DNA of 64,000 nt from Pseudomonas graminis (GTDB taxonomy: Bacteria; Pseudomonadota; Gammaproteobacteria; Pseudomonadales; Pseudomonadaceae), in the NCBI RefSeq assembly GCF_900111735.1, contig NZ_FOHW01000003.1:212383-276382 (forward strand), in the 5' to 3' direction. The position numbers and the translations under genes were made by a program. The notes below the pieces were generated by a model. It did not search any database. It worked only from the letters and a program-made list of their open reading frames with translations, and was not told the origin of the DNA. Positions 1 through 10,171 of this stretch are shown piece by piece; position 1 is the stretch's first letter, and every line of letters starts with the position of its first letter.

Positions 1-75
1 GAACGAGATGAAGTGGTTGCGACGCTTGGCCCGCGTGTAGCGCGTACCGATAAAGATGGATAACGGTCTGAACAT
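1..75 (-). CDS. lolE: LolE, lipoprotein-releasing ABC transporter permease (5' end only)
   Basis: Only the first 25 codons lie in the window; the rest is off the left edge. The N-terminus reads [20 protein letters not shown] and is nearly identical to the start of the LolC-like permease at 835-2085, so this is the second permease of the same transporter. LolC and LolE form the inner-membrane part of the LolCDE complex, which extracts outer-membrane lipoproteins and passes them to LolA. The lolC-lolD-lolE order on the minus strand matches other Pseudomonas. It starts about 70 bp downstream of lolD, consistent with co-transcription. The LolC/LolE naming rests on gene order, because the two paralogues are very similar. 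Confidence 0.85.
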   Translation of the reverse strand, partial: MFRPLSIFIGTRYTRAKRRNHFISF

Positions 76-143
76 TCGTGGAGCACCGTAACTAAGCAGC
101 TGAAAGTAAAAAGCCGATGCCCGGAAGACATCGGTTGTGCGGG

Positions 144-827
144 TCAGGCTTCGACCAGACGGCCTTCTTCAAGACGCCACACGCGGTCCATCTGCCGGGC
201 CAGCGTCATGTCGTGGGTCACCACCAGAAACGCGGTGCGCGACGACGTGCTGAGTTCCAGCATCAGGTCCTGAATGCCTTGTGCGGTATGCGAATCGAGG
301 TTGCCGGTGGGCTCGTCGAGCATCACCAGCCCCGGCTGGTTGACCAACGCGCGGGCAATGGCCACCCGTTGACGTTCGCCGCCGGACAACTCCGACGGCT
401 TGTGCGCCAGTCGATGCTTGAGCCCCACCCGCTCCAGCAGCGCGGTTGCACGCTGACGCGCTTCCGGAATCGGCGTCTTGCCGATCAGCAGCGGCATGCA
501 GACGTTTTCCAGCGCGGTGAACTCGGCCAGCAAGTGGTGGAACTGATAGACGAAGCCCAGGGCACGATTGCGCAGCAGGCCGCGGGCTTTCTCGTTCAGC
601 GCCGAAAGCTCTTCGCCCGCCAGCCAGACACTGCCTTCGGTGGGCGTGTCGAGGCCGCCGAGCAAGTTGAGCAAGGTACTTTTGCCCGACCCCGAACTGC
701 CGACGATCGCCACGCGCTCGCCCGGGTGCAACTCCAGTTGCAGGCCCGACAGGACGACGACCGATTCCGGACCTTCCTCGTAGGATTTGCCCAGGTTGCG
801 GCAGCTCAGTACAGCTTTATCACTCAT
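144..827 (-). CDS. lolD: LolD, ATPase of the lipoprotein-releasing ABC transporter
   Basis: ATP-binding subunit of LolCDE; it hydrolyses ATP in the cytoplasm to drive lipoprotein release from the inner membrane. About 227 residues from the chosen start MSDKAVLSC. Walker [10 protein letters not shown] lies near residues 43-51, the ABC signature is LSGGERQRV, Walker B is [12 protein letters not shown], and the switch histidine is in VVTHD. All catalytic motifs are intact. An in-frame ATG at 842 would overlap the lolC stop codon; 827 was preferred because the product then has the usual family length and starts 7 bp after lolC. It sits between lolC and lolE in one operon. Confidence 0.95.
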   Translation of the reverse strand: MSDKAVLSCRNLGKSYEEGPESVVVLSGLQLELHPGERVAIVGSSGSGKSTLLNLLGGLDTPTEGSVWLAGEELSALNEKARGLLRNRALGFVYQFHHLLAEFTALENVCMPLLIGKTPIPEARQRATALLERVGLKHRLAHKPSELSGGERQRVAIARALVNQPGLVMLDEPTGNLDSHTAQGIQDLMLELSTSSRTAFLVVTHDMTLARQMDRVWRLEEGRLVEA

Positions 828-834
828 GCCCGAC

Positions 835-2085
835 TCACTCATAACGTAGCGCCTCCGCCGGCTGGGTGCGCGCAGCACGCCAGGCTGGATACAGGGTGGC
901 GAGGAAACTCAGGACCAGCGCCGCGCCGCATACCAGCAGCACGTCCTGGGCCATCAATTGCGAAGGCAGATAGTCGATGAAGTAGACATCCGCATTGAGA
1001 AACTTGTGACCGATCAGGCCTTCCAGTGCGGAAATCGCCGAACTGACGTTGAGCGCCGCGAGAATCCCGACACCGGCGCCGATCAGTGTTCCGACCACAC
1101 CGATGACCGTGCCCTGGACCATGAAGATGGCCATGATCTGGCCCGGCGTCGCGCCCAGCGTGCGCAGAATCGCGATGTCACCGCGCTTGTCGTTGACCAC
1201 CATGACCAGCGTGGAAATGATGTTGAACGCCGCGACCGCCACAATCAGCAACAGCAGCAGGCCGATGATGGATTTCTCCATGCCGATCGCCTGATACAGG
1301 TTGCCGTGGGTGCGGGTCCAGTCGCGGGAGTAATACTGATGCTCGCCGAGATTCTGGGCGATGTCGTACGCCGTGCGCGGCGCTTTGAACAGATCGGTGA
1401 ACTTCAGGCGCAAGCCCTGCACCTGGTCAGGCTTCCAGCGGTGCAGCCGCGCCAGATCCTGCAGGTTGGTGACGCCCAGGTAGCCGTCCAACTCGCCGGC
1501 GCCGACGTGAAAGATGCCGACCACGGTGAAGCGCTTCATGCGAGGGAACATGCCGGCCGGGGTCACGGTGACTTCAGGGGACACGAAAGTGACTTTGTCG
1601 CCCATGCCGACACCGAGCTTGGTCGCGGCCTTGTCGCCGATCACCACGCCGAAACCACCCGCGACCAGATCGTCGAGGCTGCCCTGCTTCATGAAGCCGT
1701 CGATGATCGAGACCTTGCGCTCCTGCGCCGGGTCGATGGCGTTGAGCAGGATCTTCTGCACGTTGCCGTTGTTGGTCAGCAGGCCTTGCATCTGGGTGAA
1801 TGGCGCAACGGCTTCGACCTGTTTGTTCTGTTTGACGCGGGCGGCCAAGGCCTGCCAGTCATTGATCGGCTCGCCGGACTCGATGGTGGCGTGGGGCACC
1901 ATGCCCAGCACGCGGGTGCGCATCTCATGGTCGAAGCCATTCATGACCGAAAGCACGACGATCATCACGACCACGCCCAGGGCGAGCCCGATCATCGACG
2001 TCAGGGAAATGAAGGAGACAAAATGATTACGACGTTTTGCACGGGTGTAGCGCGTGCCGATGAATACAAAAAGAGGTCTGAACAT
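835..2085 (-). CDS. lolC: LolC, lipoprotein-releasing ABC transporter permease
   Basis: Inner-membrane permease of 416 residues, the usual length for LolC/LolE. One transmembrane helix near residues 24-50 ([20 protein letters not shown]) is followed by a large periplasmic MacB-like domain to about residue 265. Three C-terminal FtsX-type helices follow ([20 protein letters not shown] and two more). It ends in LRYE and is followed within 7 bp by lolD. With LolD and LolE it moves mature lipoproteins to LolA. It is the first gene of the minus-strand operon and is divergent from the PilZ gene at 2234; the promoter should lie in 2086-2233. Confidence 0.93.
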   Translation of the reverse strand: MFRPLFVFIGTRYTRAKRRNHFVSFISLTSMIGLALGVVVMIVVLSVMNGFDHEMRTRVLGMVPHATIESGEPINDWQALAARVKQNKQVEAVAPFTQMQGLLTNNGNVQKILLNAIDPAQERKVSIIDGFMKQGSLDDLVAGGFGVVIGDKAATKLGVGMGDKVTFVSPEVTVTPAGMFPRMKRFTVVGIFHVGAGELDGYLGVTNLQDLARLHRWKPDQVQGLRLKFTDLFKAPRTAYDIAQNLGEHQYYSRDWTRTHGNLYQAIGMEKSIIGLLLLLIVAVAAFNIISTLVMVVNDKRGDIAILRTLGATPGQIMAIFMVQGTVIGVVGTLIGAGVGILAALNVSSAISALEGLIGHKFLNADVYFIDYLPSQLMAQDVLLVCGAALVLSFLATLYPAWRAARTQPAEALRYE

Positions 2086-2233
2086 TTAGGGGCTTGTTCG
2101 GAGGAATGGGAACGTCCTTGTGGCGGGCCTGGGCAAGCGGCTTTACACTCGAATCACAGCCGAATCATGCTCGCAAAGCTGAGCTATGATTTTGAGCAAT
2201 CACTCTGACAACCGCCGCTACCATGGGTTCGCC

Positions 2234-2827
2234 ATGCCGACACTAGATGAAGAAGAACGCCGCGAATACTACCGTATCGAGGACAGCGTCGCACTGGAAA
2301 TTAACCGCATCGCCGGCCCCGGCACGGGAGATGATCCTGGCCATCACGACACTTCAACGCTCTTCGATCTGCTGAGCGAATTGCACGTCGCCGAGTTCGA
2401 ATCCCAGCACCTACTGCGCCAGCTGGATGATCGCGACCGCACCACCAACAGCTTCCTGCGGGCCATGAGCAAGCGCATCGACCTGCTCGGCCAAGTGGTT
2501 GCGCACACTGCGTTGGGCAGGCTGGGCGCCCCGCAGCGCGTGATCATGTCCGAGGGCGGCCTGCAATTCGAGACCCCTCAACCCTTCCCGCCCGGCACCC
2601 TGTTGTCGGTGAAAATGGTGCTGATGCCCCAGGCTTCAGGGATGCTGCTGCGCGCCCGGGTCACGCAATGCCATGCATTGACGGTCGGTGACTTTGACGT
2701 GGGCATGGAGTGGATCGACCTTACCGACGCTCAACGCCAACTGCTTGCCCGACACATCCTGCAACGACAAGCCGCGCAGCGACGCCTGGCCCGCGAGCAG
2801 ACCGATCCCGATGTAAATCAGAACTGA
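2234..2827 (+). CDS. PilZ-domain protein
   Basis: About 197 residues from the chosen start MPTLDEEERREYY; an upstream in-frame ATG at 2186 would add 16 residues that do not look conserved. PilZ domains bind cyclic di-GMP through an RxxxR motif and a D/N-x-S-x-x-G motif. Here RREYYR near residues 9-14 fits RxxxR. The second motif appears as IMSEGGL, with S-x-x-G kept but isoleucine in place of the Asp/Asn, so binding may be weakened or absent. The C-terminal half has a beta-rich PilZ pattern (TLLSVKMVLMP, VGDFDVGMEW). Same strand as the GDPD gene 39 bp downstream. This resembles the gene next to lolC in P. aeruginosa (PA2989, from memory). Confidence 0.75.
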   Translation: MPTLDEEERREYYRIEDSVALEINRIAGPGTGDDPGHHDTSTLFDLLSELHVAEFESQHLLRQLDDRDRTTNSFLRAMSKRIDLLGQVVAHTALGRLGAPQRVIMSEGGLQFETPQPFPPGTLLSVKMVLMPQASGMLLRARVTQCHALTVGDFDVGMEWIDLTDAQRQLLARHILQRQAAQRRLAREQTDPDVNQN

Positions 2828-2866
2828 GCCCGACTTATCCAGCGCTATGCGTACCAAGGAGTGATT

Positions 2867-3589
2867 GTGACCATTATTTACGGCCACCGCGGCGCCAAGG
2901 GCGAAGCACCGGAAAACACCCTGACCAGCTTTCAGGAATGTTTCAAACACGGCGTCAAACGCTGCGAACTGGATCTGCATCTGTCCCGCGACGGCGAGCT
3001 GATGGTGATCCACGACCCGACGCTCAAACGCACCACCGACCGTCGCGGCAAGGTCGTCGAACACGATGCCGCCGACCTGGTGACTTACGACGCGCGCAAG
3101 GGCGGCCCTGGTTGGGTGCAGCCCTGCCCTATTCCTCGCCTGGAAGAGCTGTTTGAAAAATGCCCCTTCGATCACTGGCAGCTTGAAGTCAAAAGCGCGT
3201 CACGCACCCGCGCGGCGACGACCGTGCTGGCCATCCGCGAAATGGCGCAGCGCCACGGACTGCTGGATAAAGTGACGATCACGTCGAGCTCTCGGGAAGT
3301 GCTGCGTGCAGCCCTGGAGCTGACGCCGGACATTTCACGCGGTCTGGTGGCCGAATACGCCTGGCTTGACCCGCTGAAAGTGGCTCAAGGGTATGGCTGC
3401 GAGATACTCGCGCTGAACTGGACGCTGTGCACGCCAGAGCGCCTGAAGAAAGCCCAGAATCAGGGCCTGCATGTGTCGGTCTGGACGGTCAATGAGCCCG
3501 CGCTCATGCGCAGGCTCGCTGACTTCGGCGTTGACAGCCTGATTACAGACTTTCCCGGTTTGGCCAGCGCCACCCTTGGGAAGTACTGA
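2867..3589 (+). CDS. Glycerophosphodiester phosphodiesterase
   Basis: Cytoplasmic GDPD-type enzyme of about 240 residues that hydrolyses deacylated phospholipids to glycerol-3-phosphate and an alcohol. The signature is intact: GHRGAKGEAPENT near the N-terminus with catalytic His and Arg, ELDLHLSRDGELMVIHDPTL with metal-binding Glu/Asp and second catalytic His, then LEVKS. It ends with VDSLITDFPG, the usual family terminus. A GTG at 2867 is preferred to the GTG at 2861, because the AAGGA at 2856-2860 is then correctly spaced. No signal peptide, unlike periplasmic GlpQ, so this is the cytosolic UgpQ-like form. Confidence 0.9.
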   Translation: MTIIYGHRGAKGEAPENTLTSFQECFKHGVKRCELDLHLSRDGELMVIHDPTLKRTTDRRGKVVEHDAADLVTYDARKGGPGWVQPCPIPRLEELFEKCPFDHWQLEVKSASRTRAATTVLAIREMAQRHGLLDKVTITSSSREVLRAALELTPDISRGLVAEYAWLDPLKVAQGYGCEILALNWTLCTPERLKKAQNQGLHVSVWTVNEPALMRRLADFGVDSLITDFPGLASATLGKY

Positions 3590-3600
3590 AATCGGTCTCC

Positions 3601-3625
3601 CCGGCCGGCTCAGGCCACCGGCCGG
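3601..3625. terminator. GC-rich inverted repeat between convergent genes
   Basis: Two CCGGCCGG arms (3601-3608 and 3618-3625) separated by 9 bases lie between the ends of the GDPD gene and sth, which converge here. There is no clear T tract on either side, so its use as a terminator is inferred from position. Confidence 0.4.
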
Positions 3626-3631
3626 AGCCGC

Positions 3632-5026
3632 TCAAAAAAGCCGGTTGAGGCCGTCGTATGCGGCTACCCGATAGGCCTCGGCCATGGTCGGGTAGTTGAA
3701 CGTGGTGTTGACGAAGTACTTGAGGGTGTTCGCCTCGCCCGGCTGATTCATGATCGCCTGACCGATGTGCACGATCTCCGATGCCTGGTCGCCGAAGCAG
3801 TGCACGCCAAGGATTTGCAGGGTTTCCCGGTGGAACAGGATTTTCAGCATGCCGACCGGCTCGTTGGAAATCTGCGCACGGGCCATGCTCTTGAAGAACG
3901 CCTTGCCCACTTCGTACGGTACTTTTGCGATGGTCAGGTCATGCTCGTTCTGACCGATCGAGCTGATCTCGGGGATGGTGTAGATCCCGGTCGGCACGTC
4001 GTTGACGAAGCGCCATGCGCCGTTGTCGACCGCGCTGCCCGACGCCGAACGACCCTGGTCATAAGCCGCGCTCGCCAGACTCGGCCAGCCGATCACGTCG
4101 CCGGCGCCATAAATGTTCGGCTGGCTGGTGCGGTAGGCTTCATCGACATCGATCTGCCCGCGACCGTTGGCCTTGATGCCGACGTTCTCCAGACCCAGCT
4201 TGTCGGTGTTGCCGGTACGGCCGTTACACCACAGCAAGGCGTCCGCCTTGACCTTCTTGCCGGACTTGAGGTGCAGGATCACACCGTTGTCCAGCCCTTC
4301 AACACGCTCGTATTCCTCGTTGTGGCGAACCATCACGTTGTTGTTGCTGAAGTGATAGCTCAGGCCCCGCGAGATTTCCGAGTCAAGGAAGCTCAGCAAC
4401 TGGTCACGGTTGTCGATCAGTTCGATCTCGACCCCCAGGCCGCTGAAAATCGACGCGTATTCGCAGCCGATAACCCCGGCGCCATAAATGATCAGTTTGC
4501 GCGGGGTGTGACCGAGGCTGAGGATGGTGTCGCTGTCATAGATGCGCTTGTGGGAAAAGTCGATATCGGCCGGGCGATAAGGCCGCGAGCCGGTGGCGAT
4601 GATGATCTGGTTGGCGACCAGTTTCTCCACGATTCCGGTGTTGCACACCACATCAATGCTGCGCTCATCGGCAAAGCTGCCGGTGCCGAAGAATACGTCG
4701 ACACGATTGCGCGCGTAATACCCGGTGCGCGACGCCACTTGCTTGTTGATGACCCTCTCGGCGTTCTTCAAAACGTCCGGAAACGAAAACCAGCGCGGCT
4801 CGCCAATGGCGCGGAACATCGGGTTGGTGTTGAACTGGATGATCTGTTTGACCGAGTGACGCAGGGCCTTCGACGGGATCGTGCCCAAGTGGGTGCAGTT
4901 GCCGCCGACCTGCCGACGGCTGTCGACCATTGCCACCTTGCGCCCGGCCTTGGCGGCGTTCATCGCCGCGCCTTCACCCGCCGGGCCCGAACCCAACACC
5001 ACCACGTCATAGTTGTAGACAGCCAT
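3632..5026 (-). CDS. sthA: Soluble pyridine nucleotide transhydrogenase
   Basis: FAD flavoprotein of 464 residues that exchanges reducing equivalents between NADPH and NAD+ in the cytoplasm. The FAD-binding motif [17 protein letters not shown] is at residues 12-28. The segment [17 protein letters not shown] keeps only one cysteine where disulfide reductases have two; this is the normal hallmark of SthA against lipoamide or glutathione reductases. A second Rossmann motif [13 protein letters not shown] is near residue 182 and the dimerisation domain is C-terminal. The start codon is preceded by GAGGAG. A perfect hairpin sits just upstream in the leader (5048-5068). Confidence 0.96.
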   Translation of the reverse strand: MAVYNYDVVVLGSGPAGEGAAMNAAKAGRKVAMVDSRRQVGGNCTHLGTIPSKALRHSVKQIIQFNTNPMFRAIGEPRWFSFPDVLKNAERVINKQVASRTGYYARNRVDVFFGTGSFADERSIDVVCNTGIVEKLVANQIIIATGSRPYRPADIDFSHKRIYDSDTILSLGHTPRKLIIYGAGVIGCEYASIFSGLGVEIELIDNRDQLLSFLDSEISRGLSYHFSNNNVMVRHNEEYERVEGLDNGVILHLKSGKKVKADALLWCNGRTGNTDKLGLENVGIKANGRGQIDVDEAYRTSQPNIYGAGDVIGWPSLASAAYDQGRSASGSAVDNGAWRFVNDVPTGIYTIPEISSIGQNEHDLTIAKVPYEVGKAFFKSMARAQISNEPVGMLKILFHRETLQILGVHCFGDQASEIVHIGQAIMNQPGEANTLKYFVNTTFNYPTMAEAYRVAAYDGLNRLF

Positions 5027-5047
5027 GCGTACTCCTCAGAACTGGCC

Positions 5048-5068
5048 GAGGCACCACTCTGGTGCCTC
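5048..5068 (-). promoter_or_regulatory. Perfect hairpin in the sthA leader
   Basis: A 9-bp perfect stem (GAGGCACCA, loop CTC, TGGTGCCTC) lies 21 bases upstream of the sthA ATG, directly before its Shine-Dalgarno sequence. There is no T tract, so it is not a classical terminator. It would be in the 5' untranslated mRNA if transcription starts upstream of it. Its function is unknown. The rest of 5069-5314 shows nothing recognisable. Confidence 0.5.
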
Positions 5069-5314
5069 CGGCTGAATCATGCCGCCGCGGGCAGCATGAA
5101 GGATCGAAACTCGCGGCGCAGTCTAGTCTCATCGAAGGGAAACGACCATTAACCCTTGGTCGCGCCCCTCGGCAGATTTGACTGCAACGCCGCAGGTCGA
5201 GTGCTGGAAACCTGACTCGGCTGCGCAATTGCTGCGGATGATAAATCCCTTGGGTGACGAATCCAAAAAAATCGCACCGCCCGGGCATCTGCCTTGCGCA
5301 ACAGCTCCAGAAAT

Positions 5315-8300
5315 TTACTCAGCCAGATGCAGGAACAAGCGCTGCGCCAGCTCTTTGCCAATGGTGCTGCGATAAATGCTCACCACTTCTTTGTTGTCCC
5401 TGGCAGCCTTGAGCAGAGCCCGGTAACCCAACAGACGCTGCTCGGGAAGCTTCAGATGTGCCGCGGTGAACGCATCGGCGGCGGCGTCCTCGCTGGCGTA
5501 GTGAAAATGCGCCCACCACAACAGGCGGTCGTCCTTGTCGCGAATCGCATATTCCTGGACGAAATCGTTACGGCGGGCGCCCGACATGTTTTTCCGTCCG
5601 TCATAACGGGAGATGTTCACCTCTCGCTGCCGGTCCAGATAGCTAATGCGACTGGCCGTCGGCGGTTGACGCTTAATCATCTCGATGCGCAGTTGACGGC
5701 CTTGCTCACGGAGCCGGGCCTCCCCCGCCCGCAGTTCCGCGAGCAGTTCATCCGGCGCTTGAGCACTGCTCTCGCCGGCATGGGGTTCGTTCCCATAGAC
5801 CTGCAGCTTCTGCGCAATCTCTCGAAGCTTGTCGGCTTTTTGCCCAAGAATGTCTTCCATGTCCTCGGGCTCGTTGGCGCGCCGCGATTGGCGTATGGCA
5901 CTGGCGATGTCCGGTTCGACACGTTCCAGCAGAGCCTGTGAGCGCCGCACAAGCTCGGTCAGCGGCACAATACTGTCTCGACTGACAGCCTTGGGTCGCT
6001 GCGCCTCCAGTTCGACCCATTCGCCTTCGGCGTGCTGGTGATACGCGCCGATGACACGGTCACCGGTGGCGGCCTTGACTTCGACGACCTCTCCCAGTGC
6101 AGGCTCATCACCCTCGCGAAGACGACCGATCAACGTGCGCTGGCCTTGGGTCTTGATCACACGCTTGCGCGCCTGCTTCACCCTGGGGACATACTCGGGC
6201 AGTGTCTCTGCGGGCTCCTCGCTCTCGCGAATGAGATCCGAAAGCCGGTGCTCGGCGCGATCGGAAATGGCTGACAGATCATCGAAGAACCGCTGGAAAT
6301 GTTCGGTGATCATGGTCTCCGGCTCGCTTTCAAAAGCAGCAAGCGCAACCATCGACGCGCGGTCGTACTCGCGCAACGAACTTTCCAGCACGCAGATCTG
6401 CTCGGCGATCGGATAATCGTGCGGCTTCTCCAGTTCGGCCTGGGAGGTCAGCGCCCCGTGCAGGTCGTCGTCGTTGAGCAGGCGCTTGAAGGTGACCGCC
6501 TTATGGCCATCGATGATGGTTTCGGGCTTGAAGCACAACTCGAGGGACGACCACATACGGCTGGCCCGCCAGTCAATCACGGCAAACATGCGGTTGTTGT
6601 AGAACTCCAGCGCTTCAGTGCGCCAATAGCCTTCGCCGACTTTCGGAACGGCCCGCAGCCTGTGCCACAGGCCTTCCCTGACCAGTGACCATTTCACGCC
6701 GATCTCCTGCAGCACCAGCGACTTCTCGAACAGCGCCAGATAAAGCCCGACATTGTCGGCGGTGACCAGGTTCGCCAAAGCACGCATTTGCGCCAGGTCT
6801 GCCTTGGCCAGGGTCAGCATGTCACTCAACAGCACCCCCTCAAGCAGACAAATGCGCCGCGCAATGCCTTGCAGGTCTTTTGCGTAGACCTTGTCGCTGG
6901 TCCGGTCGGCCGGCCTGAGTTGCTGGTCGAGTTCGTTCTTGCGATCAATGATATCGATCACTTCGCGGATGTCGGTCTCCAGTGCTGAAATAACATCCTG
7001 ATGCTGGTCGATCGGCAGACTGTCGAACCGGTTGTCGTTACTCACGATCCTGGTGTAAAGGTCATGCTGGCGCTTGAGCAGCTCGGCTTTTTGCGCATTG
7101 ACACGCGTAAGACGGGCGGCGTTTTCCAGGGCCAGTTGCCGAGCGCTGCGTTTCGGGCCGCCCCCCTTGAGGCGCAGGGCGAGGTCCAGGCGCCAGCGCT
7201 CGCCGTCCCGAACAAGCCGAGGCCCTGGGCGGTCAACGTGCTGCGGGTCGATGATCAGCACTTCGTCGCCGACGCTTACCCGATAAACCGCGTTTTCCAC
7301 CTGCGCGTACCAGACGCCGTCCGCCTCATAGAGGCCCCGGGTGCCGGGAGCGCTTGAAGGCTCACGCAGCGCGGGCTTCGGCACGATTTCGAAGGTCTGC
7401 AGCGCGGTCCTTTGCCTCATGCTCAGGTTCAGATCGGGCCGCGACCAGGAAAATTCGAGCTGCGCAGGGAGTCTTTCCGGCGCAGCGGAGACCCTGCGTG
7501 CGATCTCGGGAGCCGACGTCGGCGACACTGCGAGGAGTTCAGCCAGATTCGGCCGGTCGAACTGCGGCACGTGACGAGGGCGTGGCGGCACACGACGGCC
7601 GATCACGTTGTGCAACAGCAGCATCGCTACGGTCAGCAGCATGTTGGCCGTGGACACTGCCCCATCGCTGGCGCGGGCGGCGCTGCCGGCGGACACCTGC
7701 GCTTGCGCCTCAGCCATCAGTTGCACCAGCCACAGCGCGGTACCGGCCGTCCCGGAAACGAAGGGCATGACCATGTCCAGCGCCAGCCAGCCGCCACGCT
7801 TGAGCAACGTCCAACGGCTCTCGGCATTGGAGGTCGACTGCCTGTCCGCCAGCTCGATCAACGCTGACGCATTGCCTTGGTAAAGCGCCACCAGCGGATC
7901 ACCGGTCACCTCGTCCGCGGTGAGTTGCGCAGGCGCTGGTGTTTCCAGGGGCGCGAACTCCGAGCCTTGTCCGAAACGCAGAATATGCGGCTGATCGAAT
8001 CCGCCGTTGGCATAGACCCGACGGGCGCGGTCGGTCATCCAGGTCAGCACTTCGTCACTCAGTTCGCCCGGTTCGACGAGGGCGGCGCGCAAGGCCGCCA
8101 TTGAGCTGAATTCGGTCAGCGATTGCCGTGAAAGCGGTCGATAAAGCACCACCGGCCCCTTGGCCGGGTCCTGGTCACCGATGACGAACATGTTCGTCAC
8201 GACATCGGCCGACGCCCCGCTTTCGGCGCGAAATCCCAGCGGGCGCAACGTGGTGTCACGCAGTGCCGGTGGCCGTTGCTGCCGGGGCAGCATGAGCGCG

Positions 8301-9874
8301 GCGACGAGGCCATACGCCGTGGCGCAGAAATGCGCAGCGCTGCAAATCTTCTGCTCCAAAGCCTGAAGCGGCAATTGAGCGCGCAGTTGATCGATGTAAA
8401 GCGCCTGACGCCGGGCTGACTCTCGCGTGTCGCTTATCAGCACACGCTCCACCAGCGCAGGGTAATAGCGCCCGATGTCGACCTGGCACACCAGCAATCT
8501 GAGGTAGTCGGCAGTGAACCACCCGGGCATTGGCTTGCCGTCCCGATGCACCACGTGCAAGGCACCGGCCGGCTGGCCCGAAAGATTCTCCAGCGCGAAT
8601 TCGGCGACGCTCATGCGCATCGGTTCGACAGAGCCGGAGGTGACGACTTCTCCACCGTGTGGTATGGCCACAGCGATCACCTGGCTGATCACCACCTCCA
8701 GATCGGCGACCAACACATCAGTGGCCTCTGGATGGTCGGCCAGCAGTGCTTGCTGCAGTTGCTGGCGCGCGTAGTCCAGCAGCGGTGGCAAGCCCTCGTT
8801 GAAGGTCTTGCCACCGGACCTCGCCTGGGCGCCGGCCAACGCAATCATCCGGCGGCTGAAATCCAGGCGATCGTCGACACTGGCGTTGCGCAGCCACTGC
8901 GGAAGCTTTTCCGTGCTTTGCGGGCCGGGAACCAAGGGCAGCAGGACGGTCGAGACGTCGGTGCTCGCGGCCACGCGACGTTCCATCTCGGCAAAATCCT
9001 GCGCGGTAGCATGATCCAGGCCGGCCAGGTCCCACAGCTGTTGCTCCAACACGGCGCCGGACAATGCATCGAATATGTCCTCGCCGGGCTCGCGCAGCAC
9101 CCAGTCCACAGGATCATCCGCTGATTCGGGCCTGTCGAAGCTGGACAGGAGATCAGCCAGGGAAGCATGCCTGATGATGACGCCCGGCGACTGCCAGCTG
9201 AAAAACACTTCAGCGCCGCGCCATACACCGGTCGCCGCCAGCACGGGCAGGCCGACCTCCTGCAGCGAATCATCAGGCCGGCGATAGGGGATGCAGGCGT
9301 GAATCACGTCATCCGGCCAGGTGTTGTCAATGTGCAGCATGAAATCGCGCTGAGTCTTGTCGGCAAAACCTGCAATGCCGCGCAGAAATTCCCGCTCATC
9401 TTCCTTCAGGGTCTGACTGTTCGCCACAGCTGTCGAAAAGTCCTGCCTGAGCGCATCGGACAAACGCGCCCAAGGGCTCTGACCGCCTGCCACTGGCGCT
9501 CCCCAAAAGGCGACCAGCGCTTTCTGGAACGCCTCGTCCAGCCCCAGTGCGACGGTGTCCACCAGAACGTTCAGTGTGTCGAAATCGATTGGCGTGGCCG
9601 GCGCACCCGAAACCTCGGGGTGCAGTACAAGCGTGTGGGCCGCTGACGTCCAGCGCGGGGTCTTGCCGGTCAGGAAGGCCTGCTGAACGTTTCTGAGCAG
9701 GGTGTCGGCGCGCTGACCGTCGTCAGGGGTTGTGCGAGTGATGACGGCTGTCCGAGGGTCGATTTGAAGGTCGGGGAAATGCAGTTGCAGCGCGGCGCGC
9801 AGTTGAGCAAGGGTTACATCGGCCAACGTTGGACGTCGGGAAAAAACTTCGATCAGGTCAATATTCAGGCGCAT
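5315..9874 (-). CDS. Giant dermonecrotic-toxin-domain-like protein (about 1519 aa)
   Basis: A single uninterrupted frame of about 1519 residues from the ATG at 9874; an in-frame TTG at 9913 would add 13. The N-terminal third has the texture of the Pseudomonas family annotated as dermonecrotic toxin domain (DUF6543), for example QKALVAFWGAPVAGGQSPWARLSDALR. Two hydrophobic segments near residues 700-760 (WLALDMVMPFVSGTAGTALW and NMLLTVAMLLLHNVIG) form a likely hairpin that could insert in a membrane. The second half is rich in charged helices with coiled-coil character. No signal peptide, no leucine-rich repeats and no NEL-type ubiquitin ligase motif were seen. It stands alone between sthA and an MFS gene, without a recognisable immunity or secretion partner. 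The toxin role is inferred from family resemblance only. Confidence 0.6.
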   Translation of the reverse strand: MRLNIDLIEVFSRRPTLADVTLAQLRAALQLHFPDLQIDPRTAVITRTTPDDGQRADTLLRNVQQAFLTGKTPRWTSAAHTLVLHPEVSGAPATPIDFDTLNVLVDTVALGLDEAFQKALVAFWGAPVAGGQSPWARLSDALRQDFSTAVANSQTLKEDEREFLRGIAGFADKTQRDFMLHIDNTWPDDVIHACIPYRRPDDSLQEVGLPVLAATGVWRGAEVFFSWQSPGVIIRHASLADLLSSFDRPESADDPVDWVLREPGEDIFDALSGAVLEQQLWDLAGLDHATAQDFAEMERRVAASTDVSTVLLPLVPGPQSTEKLPQWLRNASVDDRLDFSRRMIALAGAQARSGGKTFNEGLPPLLDYARQQLQQALLADHPEATDVLVADLEVVISQVIAVAIPHGGEVVTSGSVEPMRMSVAEFALENLSGQPAGALHVVHRDGKPMPGWFTADYLRLLVCQVDIGRYYPALVERVLISDTRESARRQALYIDQLRAQLPLQALEQKICSAAHFCATAYGLVAALMLPRQQRPPALRDTTLRPLGFRAESGASADVVTNMFVIGDQDPAKGPVVLYRPLSRQSLTEFSSMAALRAALVEPGELSDEVLTWMTDRARRVYANGGFDQPHILRFGQGSEFAPLETPAPAQLTADEVTGDPLVALYQGNASALIELADRQSTSNAESRWTLLKRGGWLALDMVMPFVSGTAGTALWLVQLMAEAQAQVSAGSAARASDGAVSTANMLLTVAMLLLHNVIGRRVPPRPRHVPQFDRPNLAELLAVSPTSAPEIARRVSAAPERLPAQLEFSWSRPDLNLSMRQRTALQTFEIVPKPALREPSSAPGTRGLYEADGVWYAQVENAVYRVSVGDEVLIIDPQHVDRPGPRLVRDGERWRLDLALRLKGGGPKRSARQLALENAARLTRVNAQKAELLKRQHDLYTRIVSNDNRFDSLPIDQHQDVISALETDIREVIDIIDRKNELDQQLRPADRTSDKVYAKDLQGIARRICLLEGVLLSDMLTLAKADLAQMRALANLVTADNVGLYLALFEKSLVLQEIGVKWSLVREGLWHRLRAVPKVGEGYWRTEALEFYNNRMFAVIDWRASRMWSSLELCFKPETIIDGHKAVTFKRLLNDDDLHGALTSQAELEKPHDYPIAEQICVLESSLREYDRASMVALAAFESEPETMITEHFQRFFDDLSAISDRAEHRLSDLIRESEEPAETLPEYVPRVKQARKRVIKTQGQRTLIGRLREGDEPALGEVVEVKAATGDRVIGAYHQHAEGEWVELEAQRPKAVSRDSIVPLTELVRRSQALLERVEPDIASAIRQSRRANEPEDMEDILGQKADKLREIAQKLQVYGNEPHAGESSAQAPDELLAELRAGEARLREQGRQLRIEMIKRQPPTASRISYLDRQREVNISRYDGRKNMSGARRNDFVQEYAIRDKDDRLLWWAHFHYASEDAAADAFTAAHLKLPEQRLLGYRALLKAARDNKEVVSIYRSTIGKELAQRLFLHLAE

Positions 9875-10171
9875 ATGCCAGTTAACTCGTGCAATTGGAT
9901 GAGAAACACTCAACGACCCTTAGGGCATTGAGCGCATTTGCGGCGAGTTAAATCGGGAACGGGCCCATCGGTGGGATACATAGATATTGTTTTTACACGG
10001 CCGCAGCGGGAAGTTGGTGGTCAATGCGCAGGGTGTTCTGATTGCCAACCGCCAGCTTTACACATATCGTTACAAAACTGCTGCGCCTTGGGTCAAGCGC
10101 GGGCGCCGCAGCAGAGGACGCATAAATACTACGGATCCCCCCAGCTAGACAGCTTAAGTGAGTAATTCCTG

